DNA of 64,000 bases, taken from NCBI RefSeq assembly GCF_000613845.1, contig NZ_BAJT01000018.1:1-64000 (forward strand), given 5' to 3'. Source of the DNA: Asaia astilbis JCM 15831. Its GTDB lineage: Bacteria; Pseudomonadota; Alphaproteobacteria; Acetobacterales; Acetobacteraceae. The notes beneath the pieces are model-generated. The model was not told the origin of the DNA. It saw only the letters and a program-made list of their open reading frames with translations, and did no database searches. This document shows, piece after piece, positions 51,024 through 60,606 of this stretch. Both the position numbers and the translations under genes were made by a program. The stretch's first letter is position 1. Every line of letters begins with the position of its first letter.

Positions 51024-51652
51024 GCGGACGCGCTTCGATAGAACTGGCCCGCCGAATTGACGCACGCATAGGCGTTGCCAGTTCCAGTCAAGCTTGTGGC
51101 TTTGATCGCGTTAAACTTTGATGTCAGATAGTTCGATGCCTGAGCCCCTCTATTTGTGAAGTAAAGGGAATTGTCGGAGGAATCGAAGCTTATATAGATA
51201 TTTTGATTGTTTGCATCTTGCGTCGGGTTTGTTAGCCACAGATACCCGCCACTAAGTATGCGAACGTAACCAGACAGGACAACATTACCCGTTATGCTTC
51301 CGCCACTTAAAGGAAGATACGTTGATGCGGCCTTCGCTTGCGTGAGATAAGATGATGCTGCGCTGGTCTGCGTCAGGTAAGTCGATGCTGCGTCAGACGA
51401 CTTAAGATAGGAAGCGATGGTGGTGCTGAAAACCGAATTCGTGACGTAGTTTGCGAGCGCGCTCGACAGATTAACGGTCGGAATCTGCCCATTAGCGTCC
51501 AGCATTACTGGGCCGTTCGGTTTCCCGGCGCCCATTAACGTAACAGGCGCGCCCCAAGATGATAGAGTTACCGGAGTCTGGGCAAACGAAGGCCCGATAA
51601 AGGACACCACTGATGCTATGGCAGCGGCGATCTTCGTGTAAATTCTGTTCAT
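51014..51652 (-). CDS. Fibre-like phage protein with a signal peptide
   Basis: A 212-residue protein. Residues 1-23 look like a cleavable signal (AAAIASVVSFIGPSFAQ). The mature part has tail-fibre style repeats (SDAASTYLTQTSAASSYLTQ, LPLSGGSITGNVVLSG) and a beta-rich C-terminal domain with two Cys. A GTG at 51694 would give a longer N terminus but bury the signal. Virion proteins are not normally exported, so this may be a surface-acting exclusion or decoration protein. Confidence 0.62.
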   Translation of the reverse strand: MNRIYTKIAAAIASVVSFIGPSFAQTPVTLSSWGAPVTLMGAGKPNGPVMLDANGQIPTVNLSSALANYVTNSVFSTTIASYLKSSDAASTYLTQTSAASSYLTQAKAASTYLPLSGGSITGNVVLSGYVRILSGGYLWLTNPTQDANNQNIYISFDSSDNSLYFTNRGAQASNYLTSKFNAIKATSLTGTGNAYACVNSAGQFYRSASACQ

Positions 51653-51725
51653 TGCGAACCCGAATTTCTGGAAGAATTCCGCCTTAGCTGCCACGCGAGA
51701 GAAGGCGAGTAATTACGGTATCATA

Positions 51726-52432
51726 TTACCCCATTATGGCCACATCCTGCAATGATTTAAGCGTGATGGCAGTCGGTCGCGCTGGAAGCGATTTGCTTGT
51801 TGTGTCAGTGCCATTGGAGATTGCCTGTATCGCCTTAACGTAAGTCTTCATCTCATCCGTAAACGTTTCTCCCATTGCAGACGCCATCGATGCCTGAGAA
51901 GAAACCCAAGTCATTTCGTCCTCTGCCTGAACATTGATTGGAGTTGGCGGGGGCGGGGGCGTGTAGTCGATCAGGCTCCATTCTCCACGCCTTGCCCGAC
52001 GACTTTGCGCGCGTTCCATTGTTCCTCTGACAGGCCGAGCATGTCTTTCGCCTGCGGAATATTTTTTGTCGTGCTCAGGGTCCATGTGTCGAACCATCCC
52101 GTCACCCCGGTGGGTTGTGCGGCGGATGTGTCGAACTCTGCGTAATATCGATTTGGATAGAGCAGCGCGAGGGATTCCGGGTCCAGCGTGACGTTTGTGC
52201 TCCCTATCAAGAGAGAAAACTGCGCTTCCGTAAGCGGCACGAGCGCAGAAGACGATGGGAGCGTCGTGACATTGTGAGGCTGTCCGCTCACGTCGATTGC
52301 TGCCCAAACATTCACCGCCAAACTGATCACTGAAGCGTCGCTCGAAGGGATGCCGTAGTATTGCGAGGGATAATTGGACTTGAGGAGTTCAAGGACGGTC
52401 TCAGATGTGTTCTGGTTTGTCGCATCGGTCAT
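51726..52432 (-). CDS. Phage tail assembly-type protein, frameshifted
   Basis: Reads as one 235-residue protein if a base is restored near 51981: N-terminal domain (VLELLKSNYPSQYYGIP, NRYYAEFDTSA, WFDTWTLSTT), then after the break WSLIDYTPPPPPTPINVQAE and a helical C terminus (ASMASAMGETFTDEMKTYVKAIQAI). The layout resembles small proteins that follow tail fibre genes and act in fibre assembly. Two bases separate it from the fibre gene. Confidence 0.6.
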
Positions 52433-52434
52433 GA

Positions 52435-53861
52435 TTATTTTGGCCCTGTAGCTGTGATTTTGAAGTCCCAGGCGTAGCTGACGACGGTTGAACCGTTCCG
52501 GTCTTCTCTTTGAGCGGTCAATGTGAAGCCGCTCGCTGTCTCGCCATCAAAACTCCCGATTACGGGATATCCGCTGTTGGTCCGCCCTGTGATCGTGATG
52601 CCGGTCGGCTTGTCGCTGAATCCGCTCGGAAAACTCACCCATGACCCGGAAGATGTGTTTACCGTGAAGCTCACAGTCTTCTGTGATGGATCTATGGGGA
52701 GGTCGGATATCAGAGCGACAGTTGTGCCGGACACTGATGGGCGGATACCGAAATTCCATAGGTCGCTTACATTCGTGTTACCAGTGATAGTCCGGGTCGA
52801 CGCACCGTCTTGAATGATATTGTTGCAGTATAGAATGCTAGGCCCCATGCGGAAATTAGTCCGCACGGTCAGATCGCTGGCGCCATCCGGATAGAGGTAG
52901 TTGCAGTAAAGCGTCTGACCTCCCATTCTTGCGCCCGCTTGGATACTGATATCAACACTTCCCGACGCAGGCAGTAGAGATCCGACAGATAGAGAATTCG
53001 CAGCCACGCCGTTGGTAAAGCTTGTCGGACTTGAAGACGATTGCGGCGGCCCACCAACGCGCAGGAACGTCAGAAATGCATCTCCTGTCGCCATGACAGC
53101 GTTGTTGGTCGTGGCTGTGCTGCTGATTCCAAGGGGGACATAAAGCCCGCTGCTGAAAGTCGTTGGGCTGTTTGAGGTTTGCGCGCGCCCGAAGTTGTTG
53201 AGAAATGACGCTAAGACATCGCCAACTGAAACAGCCTGAGCATTGGTCTCGTACCACGATACGTTTCCGACCGGGATTATTGGCCGTGAGACGAAATCCC
53301 AAACGTTAGAAACAATCGTGTTCCCAACGATGGTTCGGGTCGCAGCACCGTCAACGCCGAAACTGTTGGCAAATATCGTATTGTCGCCAAATCTGGTGAC
53401 TGCGCTAAATTTTATGTCGCTCACGCCGTCTGAAGCAATTTGATTGCAGTAGAGAGGATTTGCCCCCATCCTGTAACCAGACTTGACTTGGATATCTGCC
53501 ACATCCTTTGGAGCGCTCAGGGATGGTGTGATAACGCCTCCTTCAAAGGAGGCGCTTCCAGTAACAGTAACAGACTCAACGGTCGTGTCTCCCGTGAGGC
53601 TGTATTCGATAGGAGCGCCTTCAGCTGGCCTAGGTTCGCCGCGTCAGCGTTGTCCGTTCCGTTTGCAAGGCCGGTTATGCGAAAGCCGTTAGCATTCATA
53701 TTTGCCATAAAAGGCGCCGTACCATCTCGTAAAAGCGCCTTGTTCAGAGCGGCCTGCACGTCCTCAAGTGGCGCGTTGTGCTGCTCGGTCATGATCGTCG
53801 TGCCGGGGGAAGCCCTGTAAACTGAAGGGAGTGTATAGTTCCCATTGCTATCATAAGGCAT
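52435..53861 (-). CDS. Tail fibre/spike-like protein, frameshifted
   Basis: A 475-residue protein once one base is restored near 53627. The N terminus (SVYRASPGTTIMTEQHNAPL, then NANGFRITGLANGTDNADAA) is typical of tail fibre connector regions. The body, after repair, contains at least three imperfect repeats of the form RMG-x4-LYCN-x4-DG-x-SD, and ends with a beta domain (VSFTVNTSSGSWVSFP). Likely receptor-binding part of the virion. Its start overlaps the stop of the preceding gene (TGATG). Confidence 0.72.
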
Positions 53862-55795
53862 CAGCGTGGTCCGTTCTGATTTGCGCCGATCAGGGCTGCG
53901 GCGACTGGATTGCTCAGGGCGTGATTGAAGGTTTCGGCTGGCGCAAGAGTGGAGGTATCGCGCGAGAGAAGGGCATCGGCGAGTGCGTCTCTGGTGCGCG
54001 CATCGCGAGCCCTGATTGCGGGCCTAGCTATGCGGTCAACAGATCCCGCAAGCGCATCGCCAAGCCGAAAGTTAAGCAGAGAGCGCAAAACGGGGGGTGA
54101 TTCCGCGCCGGGGATTATCTGCTGCGCCAGTAGGTTTCGGTCCGTCATAGACCCCCCTCGCGCCGCTTGATTAGTGGCTGCGAAGGTTCGTTCAGCATCG
54201 ATCGCATCCCCGATTTTCGCTGAGGACTCGGGGCCGATAAGAAGATCGAGTTTCTCTCGATTGTATCCTCTATCCATCATGGCGCGGGCGGCGTTCGCAT
54301 CATTCCGGGCCGTACCCATGACCTGCGCAACCTGCTGCCGGGCGCCCTCCTGAAATGCGCTACGTTCGGCGTCGGACATGCCAGACAGGACGCGGGCAAC
54401 CGCATCGGGGGATTGCGTATTCCGGAACAGTTCCTGTCCGCCCGCCAAAGCATCAGCGACCCTGGAGTGATCCGAGAAAACGCGGCGGGCGGCAGCATAT
54501 TCTGGGACATGCGCGTCAAGATGTCCCACGATTGCATTGCGGTTTTCGATCAGTATGCGGGCCTCATTGTTGCTTCCGGACCGCAGGGCGCTAGAGATGG
54601 CGTCGTCCAAAGCTCGTTTTGTGTAATCCAGCCCCATGACACTAGGCCGCTCAATGTCGAATACCTCGCCAGAATCCGCAGCAAGCCGCTGGGCTGTATT
54701 CGTCGCTCTCTCGACGGCAGGCCTCGACAAGACGGCTTGAAGCTCAGGGGTAACGGGCACTTCCGCCCTGTACGCTGCCTCATATAATGGCGCAGCCTGC
54801 CGGGCGCGCGCTGCTGCGATATCGTCTGCCGCTTCTAAGACGTTAGTTCTCGGTCCGAGCGCGCCGTCAACGGCATTCGTTACGCGCTCGCCTGCGCTGT
54901 CGGCTCGGGAAATCAGAGCCTCTGCTATGCGGCGTTGTGCAGCACCCGGCGCAGAAGCCGTTGCGCGCAAGGCCTGCTGCATGTTAGGGCCAAGGTCACC
55001 CATCATCGCAGACGGGCCGAGGCGTTGCAGCTCGGCTCCTGCATTCCCTTCCGTCAGGGCGTCCGCATCCGACAACCGCCTGATTATGTCTCTCGCTCGC
55101 TGAACCGGGCCAGCCAGTACCGGACGTAAGACAGCCCCAGCAGCATCGCCAACGACAGAGCCAGCGCCGCCGAGAAGCGCGCCCACAATTGCGGACCTTC
55201 CGATATCGTCGCCTCTGACTGCGGCATCGGCAGCTCCAATGCCAGCGCCGCCAGTTGCCGCTACGCCGCTGCGTAGGGCAACACCACCGAGGCCCGGAGC
55301 GGTTGAGACGCCGAGAACACTCATCGTCGGGGCGAGGAAGCGAGCGCCAGCCAAGCCGCCCAGGACGCCGCCAGCGATGTGCGCAGCGGTGTCTGCAACC
55401 GGATGGCTGTCGTGGAATTGTCGGTCCATGCCCTTCTGGGCTGCGAGTGCCTGGTGATACCTGTCCCCGAGCGAGCCCTGCAATTGCTGGTCTTTTGGGA
55501 AAAGCGGATTGAGTGCATATGACGCAGCTGCATCCAATCCGGCGTCGGCTGCGTTCATGGCGCCGCCGATAACGGGTATACCCGTAGCCAGTGAGCGCAT
55601 GACCGCATTGCCCGTGTGGGCGGCACTTCCTAACGCATCCGCACCATCACCCGCCGCAGCGGTTTGCGCCGAGGTTTGTTGGCTTCCAATAGACCGAGCT
55701 ATCTCGTCGACTGTTGCGTCCTGCTGTTCGGGAGAAAGCTTGGTGAACTCGTCGCCCACCGTCACGGAGCGCCCGTTTATCGTGAGCGTTGGCAT
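53861..55795 (-). CDS. Large DNA-ejection/internal virion-type protein
   Basis: A 644-residue, Ala-rich, mostly helical protein. A small N-terminal domain (PTLTINGRSVTVGDEFTKLSPEQQ) is followed by glycine/alanine-rich segments with membrane-active character (GGVLGGLAGARFLAP, GALLGGAGSVVGDAAGAVL) and a long helical C terminus. The composition and gene order (after the transglycosylase protein, before fibre) fit podovirus ejection proteins that form a channel through the envelope. Function inferred from these features only. Confidence 0.7.
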   Translation of the reverse strand: MPTLTINGRSVTVGDEFTKLSPEQQDATVDEIARSIGSQQTSAQTAAAGDGADALGSAAHTGNAVMRSLATGIPVIGGAMNAADAGLDAAASYALNPLFPKDQQLQGSLGDRYHQALAAQKGMDRQFHDSHPVADTAAHIAGGVLGGLAGARFLAPTMSVLGVSTAPGLGGVALRSGVAATGGAGIGAADAAVRGDDIGRSAIVGALLGGAGSVVGDAAGAVLRPVLAGPVQRARDIIRRLSDADALTEGNAGAELQRLGPSAMMGDLGPNMQQALRATASAPGAAQRRIAEALISRADSAGERVTNAVDGALGPRTNVLEAADDIAAARARQAAPLYEAAYRAEVPVTPELQAVLSRPAVERATNTAQRLAADSGEVFDIERPSVMGLDYTKRALDDAISSALRSGSNNEARILIENRNAIVGHLDAHVPEYAAARRVFSDHSRVADALAGGQELFRNTQSPDAVARVLSGMSDAERSAFQEGARQQVAQVMGTARNDANAARAMMDRGYNREKLDLLIGPESSAKIGDAIDAERTFAATNQAARGGSMTDRNLLAQQIIPGAESPPVLRSLLNFRLGDALAGSVDRIARPAIRARDARTRDALADALLSRDTSTLAPAETFNHALSNPVAAALIGANQNGPR

Positions 55796-57680
55796 CAATG
55801 AACGCTCCAGGTTACGCCGCTTTGCGTGCGGCGTTGAGTGCCGAATGATGTCGCTGCGGGCTGAGAAGAAGCGGCGCCACCTGCTGCTAGATCGGAATGC
55901 GCCTTGCGGAACTGTTCATATGGGTTCGGCAATTTGCGAATCTGGCTTTCTGCGTCCTGCCAGCTGATCTGTCCGCGCTGGGCCTGACTGGCGATATCGG
56001 CTGCTTGCAACTTGTTCTGCTGCAAGGCCTGCATTGTGCCCGTGATGATTTGGTTTCCTCGATCGGTATTGCCCAACTGAGGCAGGCTGTTCATGAACAT
56101 GCGAACATCAGTGTCAGACGATGACCCAGATCCTACCGGGCGCATTTGGGGCGCCATCCGATCGACAATCGCAGTAAATGCCTGCGTCTGGTCGAGGCCT
56201 TTAACGTTGATCCCAAGTGACTGCGCATAAGGCCCGACGCTTGCCATAAACTGGCGCCCTTGCCGGTTCCAATGCTGCGCGAGAGATCGGAAAGCTGCTG
56301 AAGCTGTCCCATCATAGCAGGAGCAGCATTGCCTTCCTGCACATAGCCTCCCAATCGATCAGCAGCAGCGTCATCCGATTTCTTTTGGAATTCGCTGGTC
56401 GTCGGCCCGCTGTTGAGCGTCACATTCACGCCGCTGTTACCGATCTCGCCTATCTTTCCATCAGGGCCGACTTGATAGCTTTTACGCGGATCAAGCCCCA
56501 TGGACTGCGCCTGTTGCGGCGAAAGCATAGAGTACCCTGGGCCTGCAGGAGCGTTCGTTTTCTGCCGCAATGCGTCGGCACGAGCGCCATATTCTGCAAT
56601 CTGAGCCTGGCGAAGTGGATCATTTGCCTGCTGCTGCTGCTGGTAGTTCTGACGCGCCAGCCATGTCTGCTGCTCCTGTTGCGAGGCGCGATCTGCTTGC
56701 TGCTGCTGCATCTGATTTTGGAGAAGTGTGGCAGCTATGGTGTGGGCTTGCTGGTTCAAATGTGGATTAGCTAGGGCTTGCAGAAGCTCGGCTTGAGAAG
56801 GGCCAGTCTGAGCCGGTAAGGGGGCAACCATCGGTGCGGACTGCTGCTGGGTTGATGGCGCAGTTTGTGGGGCAGGCATTTGCGCCGCATCGACGCCCCC
56901 CATCTTGTTGGTTGCCCAGCCCAGAACATCACCTGCCGTCTTCCCTCTCAGAAACGGATTGGCATTGATCTGACCCGGCGACATGACCGCTGATACTGGT
57001 GTCGCCGGGTCTGCATTGATGAGACGCGAGGCGGTAGGAGCCCCTGCGAAGTGAGCGAGATATCTTTGCCCAGCATCAGGGTTCTGAATACCATGCTGCA
57101 TCATGTAGGCGATGTTGTCAGACGACAGCGCTCGCACGGCTGCATCCGCCTGCGTCGGGTCCGTGCGCCCATCGAGCGTTAGGCCTAGGTCCGGGTGCTG
57201 CTTCATCACTCCGCGCCATGTGCCATCCGTAAACTGGTACGGGCCAGTGGCTGAGGAGGTCAGCGCCTTAGCTGTCAGGTTATTGCCGCTCTCGACTTGC
57301 TTCAGGCGGTCATAGTAGCGATCGGCGATAATATCACTGGCGGCGTTTTGGGTTGCTTCGGCTACCTGCGGCGATTGGGGCGCCCTGACTGCGGAAAGTA
57401 GGTGGTCGTCTTGGCTCCCGCCTTGCTGCTGCGAACCTCCCGAGATAAGCGACTGCACGAACTTGTCGCTATCAGCATCTATCGCCTCTTCCGCCTTGTT
57501 TGCGCGTCCCTGCATGAAGCCTCCTAGGAAGCTATTCATGGCGTTGGCAGCACCTTGCGCCCAATTATACGCGGGTGTTTGCTGCCCTTGCTGAAGCAGG
57601 GACTGAGCGATCTGGCGCCGCTGTGCAAGCTGTCCCGGCGTCACTTTCTCGCCGTCTGTCGTCCATAGCCAACTCGCCAT
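55795..57680 (-). CDS. Virion transglycosylase/ejection protein, frameshifted
   Basis: A 628-residue protein once one base is restored near 56262. N-terminal motif with IAQSLLQQGQQ and AQGAANAMNSFLGG; a lysozyme-like transglycosylase domain around residues 125-240 (RLKQVESGNNLTAKALTSS, with Glu as probable catalyst, then ATGPYQFTDGTWRGVM); a Gln-rich helical middle (residues about 270-380); and a C-terminal part reading GPYAQSLGINVKGLDQTQAF after repair. It should open peptidoglycan during DNA entry. The N terminus resembles that of the neighbouring 105-residue gene. Confidence 0.78.
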
Positions 57681-57997
57681 CAGAAGCCTCCGCCAAAAAT
57701 CTTCTGTAGATAAGGATTCTCTGCTTGTCCGGCATTGGGGAGTAAGGCGCTTTCAGGCTGGCTTGGTCCAGCTTGCGAACTGAAGGCGTCGACACCAGAG
57801 CCCGAAAATGGATCAGCGGGATTTCGGGCCTGCTGCGCCATGTATCCGCCCGCAAAGGAGCTGATCGCGTTCGCAGCACCTTGCGCAATGTTGTTCGCAG
57901 GCTGCTGTCCTTGCTGGAGAAGAGCTTGAGCAATCGCCATGCGGTGCTGGTCGGATGAGACAAGCTGACCGTCGCTGCCCCAAATCATATTATCCAT
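57680..57997 (-). CDS. Short virion protein related to the transglycosylase N-terminus
   Basis: A 105-residue protein whose first 55 residues parallel the start of the next gene: a W-x-x-DG opening, IAQALLQQGQQ, and AQGAANAISSFAGGYM. The rest is Gly/Pro/Ser-rich and ends GGGF. It probably shares a packing or docking role with the ejection protein. Its stop and the next start share one base (TGATG), and its own start overlaps the preceding stop by eight bases. Confidence 0.68.
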   Translation of the reverse strand: MDNMIWGSDGQLVSSDQHRMAIAQALLQQGQQPANNIAQGAANAISSFAGGYMAQQARNPADPFSGSGVDAFSSQAGPSQPESALLPNAGQAENPYLQKIFGGGF

Positions 57998-59594
57998 TGC
58001 TTGCAGCTCCGAGATCCTGTTGCAGACGCTGCGCCGCCAAGGTGTAATTGACCATCAGATGACCGTCTGCGTGGGTGTGCACAGCTTCCGGGTAATGTTG
58101 AGCGACTTCCTGCGCCATGAAGCCGATGTGCTGGTCTTCGGGCTTTTTTTTGTATCGGAAGGCGTAGAGGCCTAGGCCATTGGGGAACCGCATGAGAAGG
58201 CGAATGTCTTTTTTGATGCGGATATCAGAGCCGAGCAGCATTCCCCCGGCTCCGGTCGCAGACGACGCCATGTTCATAAGACCGCTCATCATCTGATTGG
58301 ACTGCTGCATCTTCTGCGCATAGTTGCTCTGCACTATGCCGCTATAGTCGACGCCACCCACCTGCGTCTGCGGGGTTGCGCTCGCTGCGGTGTTGGCATT
58401 GTTCACCTGAGACTGCGACAGCAAAGCTGAAAGCTCATTCAGGGGCTGGTCGCGCTGCTGATAGTATTGGCTGAGATATTGATTGCGCGCGTCGTTGCCG
58501 AACTGTGCCTGTTGCAAGGCAGCGCTATTCGTGAACCCCTGAGCGCCGAGAGCAGCACTGTTCTGCGCCTGCATCTGGCCGAGTAATGCGCTGTTGGTAA
58601 ATCCTTGACCTTGGAGAGCCGCCTGGTTGCCAAATTGGGCCTGGTTCAAAAGAGAAGAATTGCCGAAGTTTGCGGAGTTCAATGCAGCGCTATTGGTGAA
58701 ACCCTGCCCCTGAAGCGCTGCCGCATTTTGGGTGTTCATCTGGTTGGTGAGCGCATTATTTGAGAAGGATGCTTGCGCCTGCTGCTGGTTGAAAAGCTGA
58801 TTTTGAACCGATTGCGCCGTTTGCGTGGCTTGGTCAGCAGCACGCGTATAGTTGTCACCGATAGTTTGCTCGTTTGCGGTATAGGCAGCCGAGCCGGGTC
58901 GGATGCCAGATGCGATCATCTGGGCGCGTGATGCCTCTGAGTTTCTGTCGAGCGTTGGCGTGTATTGGTCCATGACAGCATTTTTTGCATCGCTGTAGGC
59001 TTTGGACACATCGCCCCCAAATGAGGTCTGATACCCATTACCCAAGGCTGTCGAATAATTGTTTCCAAGGGACGACGAGTATCCATTTCCTAGACTGTTC
59101 TGATAACCGGATCCGAGATTGGAGGTGTATCCAGACCCAAGGCCAGAAGAGTATCCACCTCCTACCGAGCTGGAATAATTGGCCCCAGGGCTCTGACTGA
59201 ATCCGCTGCCGAGATTACTTTGCAAGGCTGGCGCGCCCGAGGTGTCCACTGCCTGCGAAAGATTGGAGAGTCCGGTGTTCGACAGAGAATTGGCTGTGGA
59301 CGCGATATTGGTTGCCGCCTGCTGCTGCTGGCCGAGCGTTTGCTGCTGCTGATTGTTAAGCGTCGTAGTCTGACTGAAGCGGGGAACTTGATAGGTTTTC
59401 CCGTCCGGCCCTGTGATCTGTGTCGATCCGACCTGATCATATTTCACATCCCCGTAAGGCGTATATTGATCGGTCATGTTCATGAGCTGCTGCGTCTGAG
59501 CAGTCATCATGTTGTATTGGCTCTGAGCGTTCGCGGTCTCGTATGGATCAGGTGCTTTGGGTGAGCTTACCATGGGTTGCGTACCGGTATTCAT
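57990..59594 (-). CDS. Repeat-rich virion protein with S74-type chaperone domain
   Basis: A 534-residue protein in three parts. Residues 1-125 are Gln/Thr-rich helix. Residues about 128-194 hold some eight copies of an 8-residue repeat of the form LGxGYxxx. Residues about 275-380 contain a longer repeat with GQGFTNSAAL and QAQFGN. The C-terminal 75 residues carry the intramolecular chaperone (peptidase S74) marks SDIRIKKDI and IGFMAQEVAQHYPEAV. Likely a tail needle/tip or fibre hub in short-tailed phages; exact role unknown. The start overlaps the GNAT gene by 47 bases (or use MVSSPKAP at 59573). Confidence 0.72.
   Translation of the reverse strand: MNTGTQPMVSSPKAPDPYETANAQSQYNMMTAQTQQLMNMTDQYTPYGDVKYDQVGSTQITGPDGKTYQVPRFSQTTTLNNQQQQTLGQQQQAATNIASTANSLSNTGLSNLSQAVDTSGAPALQSNLGSGFSQSPGANYSSSVGGGYSSGLGSGYTSNLGSGYQNSLGNGYSSSLGNNYSTALGNGYQTSFGGDVSKAYSDAKNAVMDQYTPTLDRNSEASRAQMIASGIRPGSAAYTANEQTIGDNYTRAADQATQTAQSVQNQLFNQQQAQASFSNNALTNQMNTQNAAALQGQGFTNSAALNSANFGNSSLLNQAQFGNQAALQGQGFTNSALLGQMQAQNSAALGAQGFTNSAALQQAQFGNDARNQYLSQYYQQRDQPLNELSALLSQSQVNNANTAASATPQTQVGGVDYSGIVQSNYAQKMQQSNQMMSGLMNMASSATGAGGMLLGSDIRIKKDIRLLMRFPNGLGLYAFRYKKKPEDQHIGFMAQEVAQHYPEAVHTHADGHLMVNYTLAAQRLQQDLGAASNG
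59013..59213 (-). repeat. In-gene tandem repeat, 24-base period
   Basis: Within the S74-domain gene, about eight imperfect copies of a 24-base unit encode LGxGYxxx. Codons vary between copies while the Gly and Tyr positions hold, which points to selection on the protein repeat and not recent duplication. Confidence 0.75.
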
Positions 59595-59973
59595 TCTTCA
59601 GAACGCCGAGAAGAATACCGTCACGATCGGGGCCAAAATGGTTTCGAAGGAGACCTTCTTTCCTACCGCCCACACGCTTTACGATATCAACCACGCTCTG
59701 ATTTTCGGTGATTGCCGTAAACCGTTCGACCTTTAGTTGTTCGAAAAGATACTGGCCCATTTCACGCAGGAAGCGCCTCGTCCACCCGCTACCGGCGATA
59801 GTAACATGAATGTCTGGCCCCGTGTAGATATTAAACAGGAAGGCGGCAATGATTTCGCCATTCCGCTCCAGGCCCATGGTGGTGAACGGGGGATAGAATG
59901 CAACGCCAAGTCTCTCTCCCAGAAAGCGAGGGATCCGTGCGTCGTTTTCGGCAGAAGATATTATCCTGAGCAT
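59548..59973 (-). CDS. GNAT-like acetyltransferase in the virion operon
   Basis: A 141-residue protein with the GNAT fold pattern: IIAAFLFNIYTGPDIHVTIAG core strands, a WTRRFLREMGQYLFEQLK helix, then ITENQSVVDIVKRVGGRKEG as the acceptor-side motif B region. Such genes occur in the structural operons of many podoviruses of alphaproteobacteria. It could modify a virion or host protein. Follows the lipoprotein gene after 82 bases. Confidence 0.72.
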   Translation of the reverse strand: MLRIISSAENDARIPRFLGERLGVAFYPPFTTMGLERNGEIIAAFLFNIYTGPDIHVTIAGSGWTRRFLREMGQYLFEQLKVERFTAITENQSVVDIVKRVGGRKEGLLRNHFGPDRDGILLGVLKNEYRYATHGKLTQST

Positions 59974-60055
59974 AGACTATAATAGGGAATGCTTGAGTGC
60001 CAGTACAAGATACACCAAAGGATGACGAGACACGGCATTCCCAATGATTGACAAC

Positions 60056-60586
60056 CTAGTGGTTGCAACTGGTAGCAAACCCCCCTCCGCTTGGTTGCGT
60101 CATGCATCTTGTGGGCGAGATGTAAGGAGGAACGGAGGTCGTGGGTGCGCTTTGGAATGAGCGCGAAGCGTTCTGGAATCCGTTCTGCATAGAAAAGGCT
60201 GCGGCCGCATATCTTGCGCGCGTTCGGTCCGCTGCTTCAGCATCATCCGCACTGGCTGCTGCGTCTAACTCGGCAAAGTACAGTGACATCCTTTGGTTTG
60301 CTTCTTGGGGAGCAATAGCCCCTTTATCGACACTTTCAGCTGTTGCGATCATTGCTTGGATCTTTTGCAGATCGTAGCGCGGGTTTACTCCGTGCTTGCG
60401 GTCAGCTTGCAGAATATATGTTGCGACACAACGCGCCCTCGTCGCGTAACTTGGCTGCAAATTGCAGTCCTTGGAGAGAGCGACCGCCTCTTTCCCGGCT
60501 GCGGCCCGCTCATCAGCCGGTGTTGCGCATCCCGCCAATAAAAGTAAAGCCGACGTAGCAATGAGTTTTTTCACCGAACTTCTCAC
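60056..60586 (-). CDS. Phage-encoded lipoprotein
   Basis: A 176-residue protein with a lipoprotein signal (LLLAGC, residues 16-21) followed by a helical Ala-rich region and a Ser/Pro-rich tail with two late Cys (CMTQPSGGGFATSC). Phage lipoproteins at this place may block superinfection at the envelope or be part of lysis; neither is shown. No similarity to named families that I recognise. Confidence 0.65.
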   Translation of the reverse strand: MRSSVKKLIATSALLLLAGCATPADERAAAGKEAVALSKDCNLQPSYATRARCVATYILQADRKHGVNPRYDLQKIQAMIATAESVDKGAIAPQEANQRMSLYFAELDAAASADDAEAADRTRARYAAAAFSMQNGFQNASRSFQSAPTTSVPPYISPTRCMTQPSGGGFATSCNH

Positions 60587-60606
60587 TTGAAAATTTCCGT
60601 ATTTAA

